DNA of 64,000 nucleotides from Muriicola jejuensis (GCF_010671595.1 NZ_JAABOP010000006.1:1-64000); one strand, 5' to 3'; counted from the stretch's first letter, positions 1 through 5,991 are shown. The notes: generated from the sequence alone by a model not told the origin. Translations and numbers: made by a program.

Positions 1-107
1 TCAATTTCGGCTCCAGGATTTAAAATGTTAACTCGAAAGACTTTTTGAGTTTGCGCTGAGATAATAAAGCTCGATAAAAGTAAGATGGGAATTATAAATT
101 TCTTCAT
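1..107 (-). CDS. Secreted/outer-membrane protein, cassette 8 (partial)
   Basis: The gene starts at the ATG complementary to 105-107 and runs off the left edge, giving 35 visible residues. They begin MKKFIIPILLLSSFIISAQ, a typical signal peptide with a probable cleavage after the A of SAQ, followed by TQKVFRVNILNPGAE. The start of the mature part resembles the strand opening of small Bacteroidota outer-membrane proteins, but this is a weak recall-based guess. The ATG lies about 14 bases inside the core at 121-127, the tight packing expected of a cassette. Function is unknown. Confidence 0.6.
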   Translation of the reverse strand, partial: MKKFIIPILLLSSFIISAQTQKVFRVNILNPGAEI

Positions 108-120
108 ATTCTTAAATGTG

Positions 121-246
121 GTACAACGGTTCCGGCTATGGTTTGGCGCCTGAGGGCGCCAGCCTTTCCGTCTTGTTTTTGTTAATCCCTAAAATAGCAA
201 ATAATCCCAGACCCTGAAAGGCGATGAACCATAGCCGTTGTTATAT
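121..246 (-). repeat. attC-like site R1, family A
   Basis: Core GTACAAC at 121-127 and core GTTATAT at 240-246 flank an outer stem, CGGCTATGGTT (133-143) against AACCATAGCCG, and an inner hairpin TGGCGCC-TGAG-GGCGCCA. It is the attC of cassette 7 in minus-strand orientation, separating it from the partial cassette 8. Confidence 0.82.
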
Positions 247-252
247 GACGTT

Positions 253-423
253 TTAGTTTTTCTCTTTCCTAAAGAATACAAAAAGATTCAAAGCCAGCCC
301 TACAGCGCATACCAAACCAGCTACAGTACTAGCCCTATTTGACTCAGGGGCGTATTGTAAAAGAACAATACAAATGGCAAGAAGGATTAAGCTTAAGATG
401 TAGATTAAGGTATTATTTTTCAT
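253..423 (-). CDS. Small two-helix membrane protein, cassette 7
   Basis: This is a 56-residue ORF starting MKNNTLIYILSLILLAICIV and ending FFRKEKN. It has one hydrophobic helix at about residues 5-23 and a second at about 32-51, with a basic tail. The stop codon lies 7 bases before the attC core at 240-246, and the start is 36 bases after the core at 460-466. It fills its cassette and shares orientation with all its neighbours, which supports it as a real gene despite its length. No family is recognised and no function is proposed. Confidence 0.6.
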   Translation of the reverse strand: MKNNTLIYILSLILLAICIVLLQYAPESNRASTVAGLVCAVGLALNLFVFFRKEKN

Positions 424-459
424 ATTGTAAATCTTAATATGTCTAAAGTCTTAAATGGC

Positions 460-584
460 ATATAACGGTTCCGGCTATGGTTTGGGGCCTGGAGGCGCCA
501 GCCTTTCCGTATTGTTTTGTTAATCCCTAAAATAGCAAATAATCCCAGACCCTGGAGGGCGATGAACCATAGCCGTTGTTAGCT
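460..584 (-). repeat. attC-like site R2, family A
   Basis: Cores are ATATAAC (460-466) and GTTAGCT (578-584), with the same outer stem CGGCTATGGTT/AACCATAGCCG. The inner hairpin carries one arm mismatch (GGGGCC against GGCGCC). The left core pairs with GTTATAT of R1 and the right core pairs with AGCTAAC of R3, which defines the cassette boundaries. Confidence 0.83.
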
Positions 585-591
585 ACTGTTT

Positions 592-1491
592 TTAGTTTGT
601 CCAGTTTTCGATTGATCCGTCATCATTTAGCCATATCTCTAAAAGGATAGTTTCTTGAAGAGGTTCACCCTTTCTTTTTATTATATCGAACTGTAATTTT
701 GATAATGACTTTGTCAACAAACTGATACAATAATTATATTCTCTCTTAGTAAAAAATTCTTTTATCTGTTGATCGGTCCATGCCATACGTATTTCACCAA
801 CTTTGCCATCCTCCAGAATTGTAATTAAATACTCGTCGGAACAATCAAATTTGTTATTTTTTTTCAATCGAGAATTTCTCAATTGCTCAAAAAGAATAGT
901 ACTAATTGTATCCTTCTTTAACCGATTTATGCCATTTTCCAGGTCGATGTAATTTTCTTCATCATTTAATTCGATTATTTTTCCTTGATCAATATCAATT
1001 ACCATTTCGTAATGATAAATTTTTTCGAAAACTCCATCCCAACGAAGAATTAAATTATCATCTCTTACAGTTGGAAAACTGATTTTGCCCGTAAACCAAT
1101 CCAAAAAAACTCTTTCATTTTTTACTTTTTCACCAAATATTTCTGAAAGATAACTTTTGGGTTTATCCTTAACTGTACCTGCTAAAGAGTGACATTCAAT
1201 GATATTATTTACGAATAAGCTATCATTTTCAATTTCGTAAATAGCTTGATAGCCCCTCCAACAATTTAGAGAGCCTCCCAATCTTCCATCAATAGAGTTT
1301 CTAAAATTCATATTGAACAGCTTCCCATTATCACCTTTTATCTTTTGTAAGTATTGTTCAACAAGGAGATTATATGTGGGAATTGTATCGTTTTGGTAAA
1401 TGAGATAATCTGGAACTTGAGGGCTGTTCGCCAATGAATATTGTGAGGGAAGGTAAAAGAAGACTAAAATGTAAAAACACTTTAAGTTCAT
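592..1491 (-). CDS. Secreted hypothetical protein, cassette 6
   Basis: A 299-residue protein begins with a hydrophobic segment (residues 4-20) ending SLAN, which looks like a signal peptide, so it is probably exported. It carries a CWRGY motif at residues 77-81 and a region rich in acidic and aromatic residues, with no membrane helix after the N terminus. From memory, similar PDYLIY-start/CWRGY proteins recur as lineage-specific families in Bacteroidota, but their function is not known to me. It is the largest cassette in the array. The stop codon lies 7 bases from core 578-584 and the start about 12 bases from core 1503-1509. The body is strongly AT-rich compared with the chromosome from 4.3 kb onward. 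Confidence 0.78.
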   Translation of the reverse strand: MNLKCFYILVFFYLPSQYSLANSPQVPDYLIYQNDTIPTYNLLVEQYLQKIKGDNGKLFNMNFRNSIDGRLGGSLNCWRGYQAIYEIENDSLFVNNIIECHSLAGTVKDKPKSYLSEIFGEKVKNERVFLDWFTGKISFPTVRDDNLILRWDGVFEKIYHYEMVIDIDQGKIIELNDEENYIDLENGINRLKKDTISTILFEQLRNSRLKKNNKFDCSDEYLITILEDGKVGEIRMAWTDQQIKEFFTKREYNYCISLLTKSLSKLQFDIIKRKGEPLQETILLEIWLNDDGSIENWTN

Positions 1492-1502
1492 TTAAAAATT
1501 GT

Positions 1503-1627
1503 AGCTAACGGTCTCGGCTATGGTTTGGCGCCTGGACGCCCGAGCCCTCCGTATTGTTTTTGTTAGTCCCTAAAATAGCAAATAAACCCAGACCTCTGAG
1601 GGCGATGAACCATAGGCGTTGTTAGGT
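1503..1627 (-). repeat. attC-like site R3, family A (diverged)
   Basis: Cores are AGCTAAC (1503-1509) and GTTAGGT (1621-1627). This copy has a G for C in the right outer arm (CATAGGCG), an extra change after the left core (GGTCTCGG), and an inner hairpin broken by substitutions (GGACGCCCGAGCCC). It is the least regular family A copy, yet its cores still match those of both neighbouring cassettes. Confidence 0.8.
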
Positions 1628-1939
1628 GTAGTTCTTTTTTTCTTCTCTTTCAAATGTCATAAATGACACACAAATGGCACTAATAAGAGACACTGTAAAG
1701 ATGGTAACAATAATCCCGACCATCAATTTATAGCCCGAACTTGGCTCAAAATAAAACTGAGAGATTCCTCCAAAAAATACACCAAGTCCTACAGAACCTG
1801 CCCCAATCCACCTATTTTTAAAAGTGTGTTCATATTTGGTCTTACAATTCTTGCATACTAGCGGTTTATATCCAATTAGAAAAGACTTATAGATCTGACC
1901 AAATGAAAACTTCTGTTTACAGTTCTCACAACTTTGCAT
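1622..1939 (-). CDS. Zinc-ribbon membrane protein, cassette 5
   Basis: A 105-residue protein has an N-terminal CxxC pair (Cys4, Cys7) and a second CxxC pair (Cys29, Cys32) 21 residues on. This layout is like the cxxc_20_cxxc family of small zinc-ribbon proteins, and probably binds one zinc ion. Two hydrophobic helices follow at about residues 47-64 and 70-94, ending in a basic/acidic tail. The TAA stop is embedded in the attC core (1621-1627), so the cassette boundary itself supplies the stop codon. The start lies about 16 bases from core 1955-1961. Role unknown; the family match is by recall of the spacing. Confidence 0.75.
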   Translation of the reverse strand: MQSCENCKQKFSFGQIYKSFLIGYKPLVCKNCKTKYEHTFKNRWIGAGSVGLGVFFGGISQFYFEPSSGYKLMVGIIVTIFTVSLISAICVSFMTFEREEKKNYT

Positions 1940-1954
1940 AGTTTTTTGAATTAC

Positions 1955-2079
1955 ACCTAACGGTTCCGGCTATGGTTTGGCGCCTGGAGGCGCCAGCCTT
2001 TCCGTCTTGTTTTGTTTATCCCTAAAATAGCAAATAATCCCGGACCTAAGGGGGCGATGAACCATAGCCGTTGTTGGGC
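1955..2079 (-). repeat. attC-like site R4, family A
   Basis: Cores are ACCTAAC (1955-1961) and GTTGGGC (2073-2079). The outer stem CGGCTATGGTT/AACCATAGCCG and the inner hairpin TGGCGCC-TGGA-GGCGCCA are both perfect, making this the cleanest copy for structure prediction. In minus-strand orientation it is the attC of the duplicated cassette 4. Confidence 0.85.
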
Positions 2080-2084
2080 TATCG

Positions 2085-2300
2085 TTACGAACTGCTTTTT
2101 GATTTAAGCAACTTGTCTTTCTTTTCTTGGCTATACCCCAAAAACATGAAAATAGCACCCAAAAGAAGACAAACACCCCAAGCCCAGCTGATGTAATTCT
2201 CATTAATGAGCCACTTCGCTATAAATAGGGGTAAATTGATAACTAACAGAATAGCGCCAACCAAATAGTATCGGTTTATTAAGTGTTTTTTCCAACTCAT
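2085..2300 (-). CDS. Two-helix membrane protein, cassette 4 (duplicate of cassette 2)
   Basis: A 71-residue protein starts MSWKKHLINRYYLVG, has helices at about residues 11-29 and 38-56, and ends in a Lys/Ser-rich cytoplasmic-type tail. It is identical in protein sequence to the product at 3030-3245. By eye the two cassette bodies differ at one base (A at 2175, G at 3120), a silent GGT/GGC change in a glycine codon. The identity runs from core to core and stops there. No family is recognised. Confidence 0.72.
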   Translation of the reverse strand: MSWKKHLINRYYLVGAILLVINLPLFIAKWLINENYISWAWGVCLLLGAIFMFLGYSQEKKDKLLKSKSSS

Positions 2301-2329
2301 GAAGTAGCAAAGTCAATTCAATTAATGTA

Positions 2330-2455
2330 GCCCAACGGTCTCGGCTATGGTTTGGCGCCTGGAAGCGCCAGCCTTTCCGTCTTGTTTTTGTTAATCCCTA
2401 AAATAGCAAATAATCCCAGACCTCTGAGGGCGATGAACCATAGCCGTTGTTATGC
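2330..2455 (-). repeat. attC-like site R5, family A
   Basis: Cores are GCCCAAC (2330-2336) and GTTATGC (2449-2455). The outer stem is intact and the inner hairpin has one mismatch (TGGCGCC-TGGA-AGCGCCA). The right core pairs with GCATAAC of R6 across cassette 3; the left core pairs with GTTGGGC of R4 across cassette 4. Confidence 0.84.
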
Positions 2456-2896
2456 AAAGTGTTTTAAAATCCTTTCTCGATTTAGAAACCTAATTAATAA
2501 AACAAATGGAATTGCCGCCAGGAATGCGAAGAAGGAGAATGCAATTTTAAAAATTAATGCAATAGAAGGTTCAGATGGCATTATATACGCAATGACTAGG
2601 AATATTATAAGTATTGCCGTTCCTGCAAGGCCAGCCACTGCGGTTAAAAGTCTATTTGCCCATAATTTAAATTTCAAAAGAAACACACCTCCAATAAATA
2701 AAGCAACTCCAATGAAAATAAAGGCATAACCCAACACATTAAAGTAGTTGAATGGATCGAATCCAGAGGTTGAATTTGGTTCGTCAAAATCTGATCCAAA
2801 AATGACAAACAGTGAGTTACTGAAAATCATCATCACAGAAATCGCGATGATAATTCCCCCAACAGTTCTAATGGCGTTCGGTTTCGTTTCTAACAT
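2450..2896 (-). CDS. Four-helix membrane protein, cassette 3
   Basis: A 148-residue protein with hydrophobic stretches at about residues 12-34, 52-74, 82-104 and 114-137 and a basic C terminus (RFLNRERILKHFA). It is probably an inner-membrane protein with four spans. The TAA stop overlaps the attC core GTTATGC (2449-2455), and the ATG is 4 bases from the core at 2900-2906, so the ORF fills its cassette almost exactly. No conserved motif is recognised and no function is assigned. An opposite-strand reading frame over the same bases is discounted because it runs across the repeat. Confidence 0.72.
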   Translation of the reverse strand: MLETKPNAIRTVGGIIIAISVMMIFSNSLFVIFGSDFDEPNSTSGFDPFNYFNVLGYAFIFIGVALFIGGVFLLKFKLWANRLLTAVAGLAGTAILIIFLVIAYIMPSEPSIALIFKIAFSFFAFLAAIPFVLLIRFLNRERILKHFA

Positions 2897-2899
2897 TTT

Positions 2900-3024
2900 G
2901 CATAACTGTTCCGGCTATGGTTTGGCGCCTGGGGGCGCCAGCCTTCCGTTTTGTTTTTGTTAATCCCTAAAATAGCAAATAAACCCAGACCCTGGAGGGC
3001 GATGAACCATAGCCGTTGTTGGGC
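2900..3024 (-). repeat. attC-like site R6, family A
   Basis: Cores are GCATAAC (2900-2906) and GTTGGGC (3018-3024). The outer stem and inner hairpin (TGGCGCC-TGGG-GGCGCCA) are perfect. By eye it differs from R4 at roughly ten positions including small indels, although the cassette bodies they terminate differ by one base. Confidence 0.85.
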
Positions 3025-3029
3025 TATCG

Positions 3030-3245
3030 TTACGAACTGCTTTTTGATTTAAGCAACTTGTCTTTCTTTTCTTGGCTATACCCCAAAAACATGAAAATAG
3101 CACCCAAAAGAAGACAAACGCCCCAAGCCCAGCTGATGTAATTCTCATTAATGAGCCACTTCGCTATAAATAGGGGTAAATTGATAACTAACAGAATAGC
3201 GCCAACCAAATAGTATCGGTTTATTAAGTGTTTTTTCCAACTCAT
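3030..3245 (-). CDS. Two-helix membrane protein, cassette 2 (duplicate of cassette 4)
   Basis: This 71-residue protein is identical to that at 2085-2300, with two membrane helices and a KSKSSS tail. The surrounding cassette body matches the other copy from core to core with one silent difference. Its left-hand site is family A, but the site on its promoter-proximal side is the unrelated family B repeat, so the two copies sit in different repeat contexts. This favours movement of the cassette as a unit over duplication of a longer segment. Confidence 0.72.
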   Translation of the reverse strand: MSWKKHLINRYYLVGAILLVINLPLFIAKWLINENYISWAWGVCLLLGAIFMFLGYSQEKKDKLLKSKSSS

Positions 3246-3274
3246 GAAGTAGCAAAGTCAATTCAATTAATGTA

Positions 3275-3407
3275 GCCCAACGGTTTTGTGTATGGTTAGT
3301 TGCGTGGTTAAGCAATTAATTTAGCAAATAAATCACAGATAGAATATTCCGCAGGAATGTTCGTAAGTCGGCAGTGACCTAGCAATTAATTATACACGGT
3401 GTTGTGC
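3275..3407 (-). repeat. attC-like site R7, family B
   Basis: Cores are GCCCAAC (3275-3281) and GTTGTGC (3401-3407). The outer arms are GTGTAT (3287-3292) and ATACAC, with an AGCAATTAAT motif present on both sides (about 3311 and 3381). The sequence is otherwise unlike family A, but the middle contains TAGCAAATAAATCACAGA, close to the family A TAGCAAATAAWCCCAGA. It is the attC of cassette 1. Confidence 0.75.
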
Positions 3408-3443
3408 TTTCGTTATTTTTTTAATCAATTTTAATAAAGACTT

Positions 3444-4208
3444 TTATTTAGCTTCTACAATTTTATCTATTTCGGAAATTATATTCAATCCAATTAACTT
3501 AGCTTCTTTATAGGGTACTAAAATGCCCTTTTCCTGATTTACGGCTTGACTTACAATATTTCTAAATGCCACAGAATGATGCATCTTTTTAAATACATTT
3601 TCAATTTCTTCCTGAGTCGTTTTTGTGCTTTTTAATTGTTCAGTGTCCATCCAAATATATGCCATTACTAATGTTCTATCTATGTCATATGCCTGTTTTG
3701 CCTCTAAATTTTCTAAAAATTCATTATAACTTTTTTCTGCTTCTTTTATTTGGTACGTTTTAGCATAATAGTCGATAATTAAATTGTTTAGATCAGTACC
3801 ATTTAGTTTTCCTAGATATGGTGAGTTTTTTAAAGCATCATATGCACTGGTGTTGGGTTGAAGATAAAAGTCTACATAAGAAGATAACGCCCATCGTGTA
3901 TCATCAAAATTAAATGTCTTATTTAAAAAATTAAGCTGTTCTTTTTTACTGCGATTTATTATAAGTTCTCTTCTTTTAATGAGAGAATCTAATACTTGAA
4001 TATCTTCTTTTATGTTTTCTTTTAGACTTGATAAATATTGATTTAATTCTTTTTTTTCTTTTTTTTCCTCGTTCCAATTATTAATAGATAATGCAATTAA
4101 AAAACCTATGACCACAAGAACAATTTCTCCAATAGCATATTTCAAATACTTTCCAGTTTTGTTTTCAATAAGTAAGTTTTGGCGAATTTTTCTAAAGAAT
4201 TTTATCAT
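3444..4208 (-). CDS. DUF6090-type membrane protein, cassette 1
   Basis: A 254-residue protein opens MIKFFRKIRQNLLIENKTGK, then has a single membrane helix at about residues 24-41 (YAIGEIVLVVIGFLIALSI) and NNWNEEKKE, followed by a long, mostly helical, charged domain with no further spans. The opening is characteristic of the DUF6090 family, which is abundant and multicopy in Bacteroidota; its function is unknown. It sits first in the array, nearest the recombinase, with the start codon about 25 bases beyond the lone core at 4233-4239. Its attC belongs to family B, unlike all others seen here. Confidence 0.82.
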   Translation of the reverse strand: MIKFFRKIRQNLLIENKTGKYLKYAIGEIVLVVIGFLIALSINNWNEEKKEKKELNQYLSSLKENIKEDIQVLDSLIKRRELIINRSKKEQLNFLNKTFNFDDTRWALSSYVDFYLQPNTSAYDALKNSPYLGKLNGTDLNNLIIDYYAKTYQIKEAEKSYNEFLENLEAKQAYDIDRTLVMAYIWMDTEQLKSTKTTQEEIENVFKKMHHSVAFRNIVSQAVNQEKGILVPYKEAKLIGLNIISEIDKIVEAK

Positions 4209-4232
4209 TGGTTAGCGGTTGGTTATAATGAA

Positions 4233-4239
4233 GCACAAC
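4233..4239 (-). other. attI-like lone core site
   Basis: GCACAAC (GTTGTGC on the minus strand) forms the upstream boundary of cassette 1 and pairs with GTTGTGC of R7, extended by two bases to GTTGTGCTT. Unlike R1-R7 there is no second core or outer stem next to it. It lies 27 bases beyond the stop codon of the recombinase gene, where the primary insertion site of an integron would be expected. The recombination point would be between 4238 and 4239. Confidence 0.65.
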
Positions 4240-4266
4240 TGGTTATATGTGATCTAAAATAGCATT

Positions 4267-5211
4267 TTATCCGTTTAGATTCCCGGAAAGGGATTGGTTC
4301 AATAGATTTTTATCTGAAGAGCGGAGCTCAAGGAGGGTGGTGTCCAAAGGGCTGCGGACGGCCAGCAGGTCCTTTTTGGCCACGTGGGTATACACCATGG
4401 TGGTCTCTGGCTTTGAGTGGCCTAAAAGCTCCTGAACGATTCGCAGGTTCACCCCATTCTCAATCAGATGGGTGGCGTAGGAGTGGCGTAGGGTGTGGGG
4501 GGTGACCCGCTTTCGGATCCCGGCCCGGCGGCAGGAGCGTTTTAGGAACGCACGGATACTTGTGCTGCTGTAAGGTCCATGGTCCGTACCGTTGAAAAGG
4601 TAATTCCTGGGCCGGTAACTGCTGATATAATTGATCAGCAGTGGCACCGTGCTTTCTGCCAGAACCACGTATCGGTCTTTGCGGCCCTTGGAATTAAGGA
4701 TGACCACCTGCCGGCGGTCGATATCGATGTTTGCGATCCGAAGTTCCAGCACCTCGCTGATCCGGAGGCCACAGGAATAGAGGAGGGCAAGGACCATTCG
4801 GTGTTTGAGGTTATAAGTGGCTCTCAGCAGGTCAATGACCTCTTCCTTGCTCAGCACATTGGGCAGGATCCGGCTGCGCTTGGGCCTCTTGAGAACCTCG
4901 GGTTCTATCCCGCTTTCCAGGAATCGGTCGCCAAAGTGTTTAAGCGCACTAACCAGCTGTCGGTGGGTACTGATGCCGTATTTCCTGCGCTTTACCACCA
5001 CTTCAATAAAGCGCTGTACCGCCGGGTTGTCCAGTTCAGAAAGGGGGCGTTCCTTCCAGAAAAGCAGGAGGAAGACAATAAAGCTACGGTAGGTTGTGAC
5101 AGTAGACGGGCTCATGCGCAGGCCTTCCAAATAGTGGGTGTACTTCTTTAGGATATCGGCCTGTGACGCAGACAGGAGCGATTCAAATGAATTGTGATCG
5201 GAGTCTTTCAA
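4267..5211 (-). CDS. Tyrosine recombinase next to cassette array
   Basis: A 314-residue tyrosine recombinase. A SAM-like core-binding domain spans about residues 20-105 and the catalytic domain about 115-290. The catalytic set is visible: Arg in CGLRISEVLELR, Lys in SKGRKDRYV, HTLRHSYATHL, GHSKPETTM and the Tyr of MVYTHV; the protein then continues VRSPLD, as in integron integrases and several Bacteroidota recombinases. The extra helix segment that marks IntI, between the Lys strand and the HxxR motif, is absent. The start is TTG (5211), with an in-frame TAA four codons upstream, which suggests weak translation. The gene is GC-rich like the chromosome, not like the cassettes, and is transcribed towards the array. 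Its role in moving the cassettes is inferred from position only. Confidence 0.88.
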   Translation of the reverse strand: MKDSDHNSFESLLSASQADILKKYTHYLEGLRMSPSTVTTYRSFIVFLLLFWKERPLSELDNPAVQRFIEVVVKRRKYGISTHRQLVSALKHFGDRFLESGIEPEVLKRPKRSRILPNVLSKEEVIDLLRATYNLKHRMVLALLYSCGLRISEVLELRIANIDIDRRQVVILNSKGRKDRYVVLAESTVPLLINYISSYRPRNYLFNGTDHGPYSSTSIRAFLKRSCRRAGIRKRVTPHTLRHSYATHLIENGVNLRIVQELLGHSKPETTMVYTHVAKKDLLAVRSPLDTTLLELRSSDKNLLNQSLSGNLNG

Positions 5212-5290
5212 GGGACAGGGTTAAAATCCCTAAAGTACTTGGTAACACCGAAATAATAGTGCAGGTCTAATTGGGTGAACCCTTTTGAGG

Positions 5291-5752
5291 TTATGAAATA
5301 GAATGGAGGATGTTTCGCTCCAAAATTTTAGGTTCATCAGAGCCAATCCTGTAGGTTTTACCATTTTTAAATGTCAGTTCCACAGTATTGGCGCAGGTAA
5401 CAGCGTACAACCACGTCCTGGGCTGAGACCAGATCCGACTTCCCCACCCCCTGTGCCAGGAGTTCTGTACTGTTTTAACGGCTGCTATCTCCCTCAGCAA
5501 AAACTTCTTCCGGCTCAGGCCCAAGCCAAATGTAATGCACGCATAATTCCCATCGATCATCACAGTAAAGGACACAAAGGATGAAAGGAAGAGGAGGATG
5601 AGTATCATGGCTACAGTCACGGCCAGGTTGTTGCCTGAATCATAGGAGGGAGGTTCTGCGGCTGCTGTGATGTACATCCATACGAAGAGGAGCAGAACAG
5701 CCAGGGTTAAGAGAACCACGGGGTAGCAGTATTGGGTATGCTTGTATTCCAT
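5291..5752 (-). CDS. Two-helix membrane protein of unknown function
   Basis: A 153-residue protein with two hydrophobic helices (about residues 11-31 and 43-64), followed by a soluble domain of about 85 residues. That domain contains a pattern seen in small bacterial PH-like domains: a strand with VMIDGNYACITFG, then LLREIAAVKTV, and near the end ELTFKNGKTYRIGSDEP. Such proteins often have the two helices as a membrane hairpin. No catalytic motif is seen. It is upstream of the recombinase on the same strand with a 79-base gap, in which I see no clear promoter or terminator. Whether it belongs to the cassette system is not shown. Confidence 0.65.
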   Translation of the reverse strand: MEYKHTQYCYPVVLLTLAVLLLFVWMYITAAAEPPSYDSGNNLAVTVAMILILLFLSSFVSFTVMIDGNYACITFGLGLSRKKFLLREIAAVKTVQNSWHRGWGSRIWSQPRTWLYAVTCANTVELTFKNGKTYRIGSDEPKILERNILHSIS

Positions 5753-5918
5753 CAGTAAGAACTTTGGGAAACGATCGTGATGAAGGTCGAAACCATCCCT
5801 AAATTAGTGAATATGCGATTCTCTTTATCAGAAACTTGACTGCCGAAAGACGTTAACGGACTTAACAAGCCCATATCAGAGTATTTGGAATTTCCTTTTC
5901 CCTTCCAGGATTAGCTTA

Positions 5919-5948
5919 CCCCGAAGTGAGCTTCGCTCTACTTCGGGG
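5919..5948. repeat. REP-like hairpin
   Basis: CCCCGAAGT (5919-5927) and ACTTCGGGG (5940-5948) form a perfect 9 bp stem with a 12-base loop. It lies in the 350-base gap between the membrane-protein gene and the tRNA. The rest of 5753-5918 shows no ORF, RNA or clear signal. Confidence 0.6.
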
Positions 5949-5991
5949 TCGCTGTTCCTTTGGTCCCCCAACTGAAAATGCCAAAACCCTC

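Larger units (their letters stand above)
1..4239 (-). mobile_element. Integron-like gene cassette array
   Basis: Eight consecutive small gene units, all read on the minus strand, are separated by seven attC-like repeats. Going from the recombinase leftwards, each complete unit starts with GTTRNRY-type bases and ends with their exact reverse complement: GTTGTGC/GCACAAC, GTTGGGC/GCCCAAC, GTTATGC/GCATAAC, GTTGGGC/GCCCAAC, GTTAGGT/ACCTAAC, GTTAGCT/AGCTAAC and GTTATAT/ATATAAC. In integrons this pairing arises because the two half-cores are joined in the excised circle. The bodies are AT-rich and encode small membrane or secreted proteins of unrelated kinds. The leftmost unit is cut by the window edge, so the array continues. 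That it is recombined by the neighbouring enzyme is inference. Confidence 0.85.

Noticed and set aside
2352-2963. Plus-strand reading frames in cassette 3
   Set aside because: They run across the repeats and are antisense to a gene that fits the cassette exactly, with helices and a stop codon in the core.
121-3407. Repeats as a CRISPR array
   Set aside because: The repeats are 125-133 bp, structured and separated by intact genes of varied length; no cas genes are present.
121-3407. Repeats as dif/Xer modules
   Set aside because: Xer-type module sites are about 28 bp with a fixed centre. These sites are far longer, have variable 7 bp ends and large folded interiors.
4267-5211. Recombinase as a canonical IntI integron integrase
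   Set aside because: The VRSPLD tail is suggestive, but the diagnostic IntI insertion before the HTLRH motif is absent, so I do not use the symbol intI.
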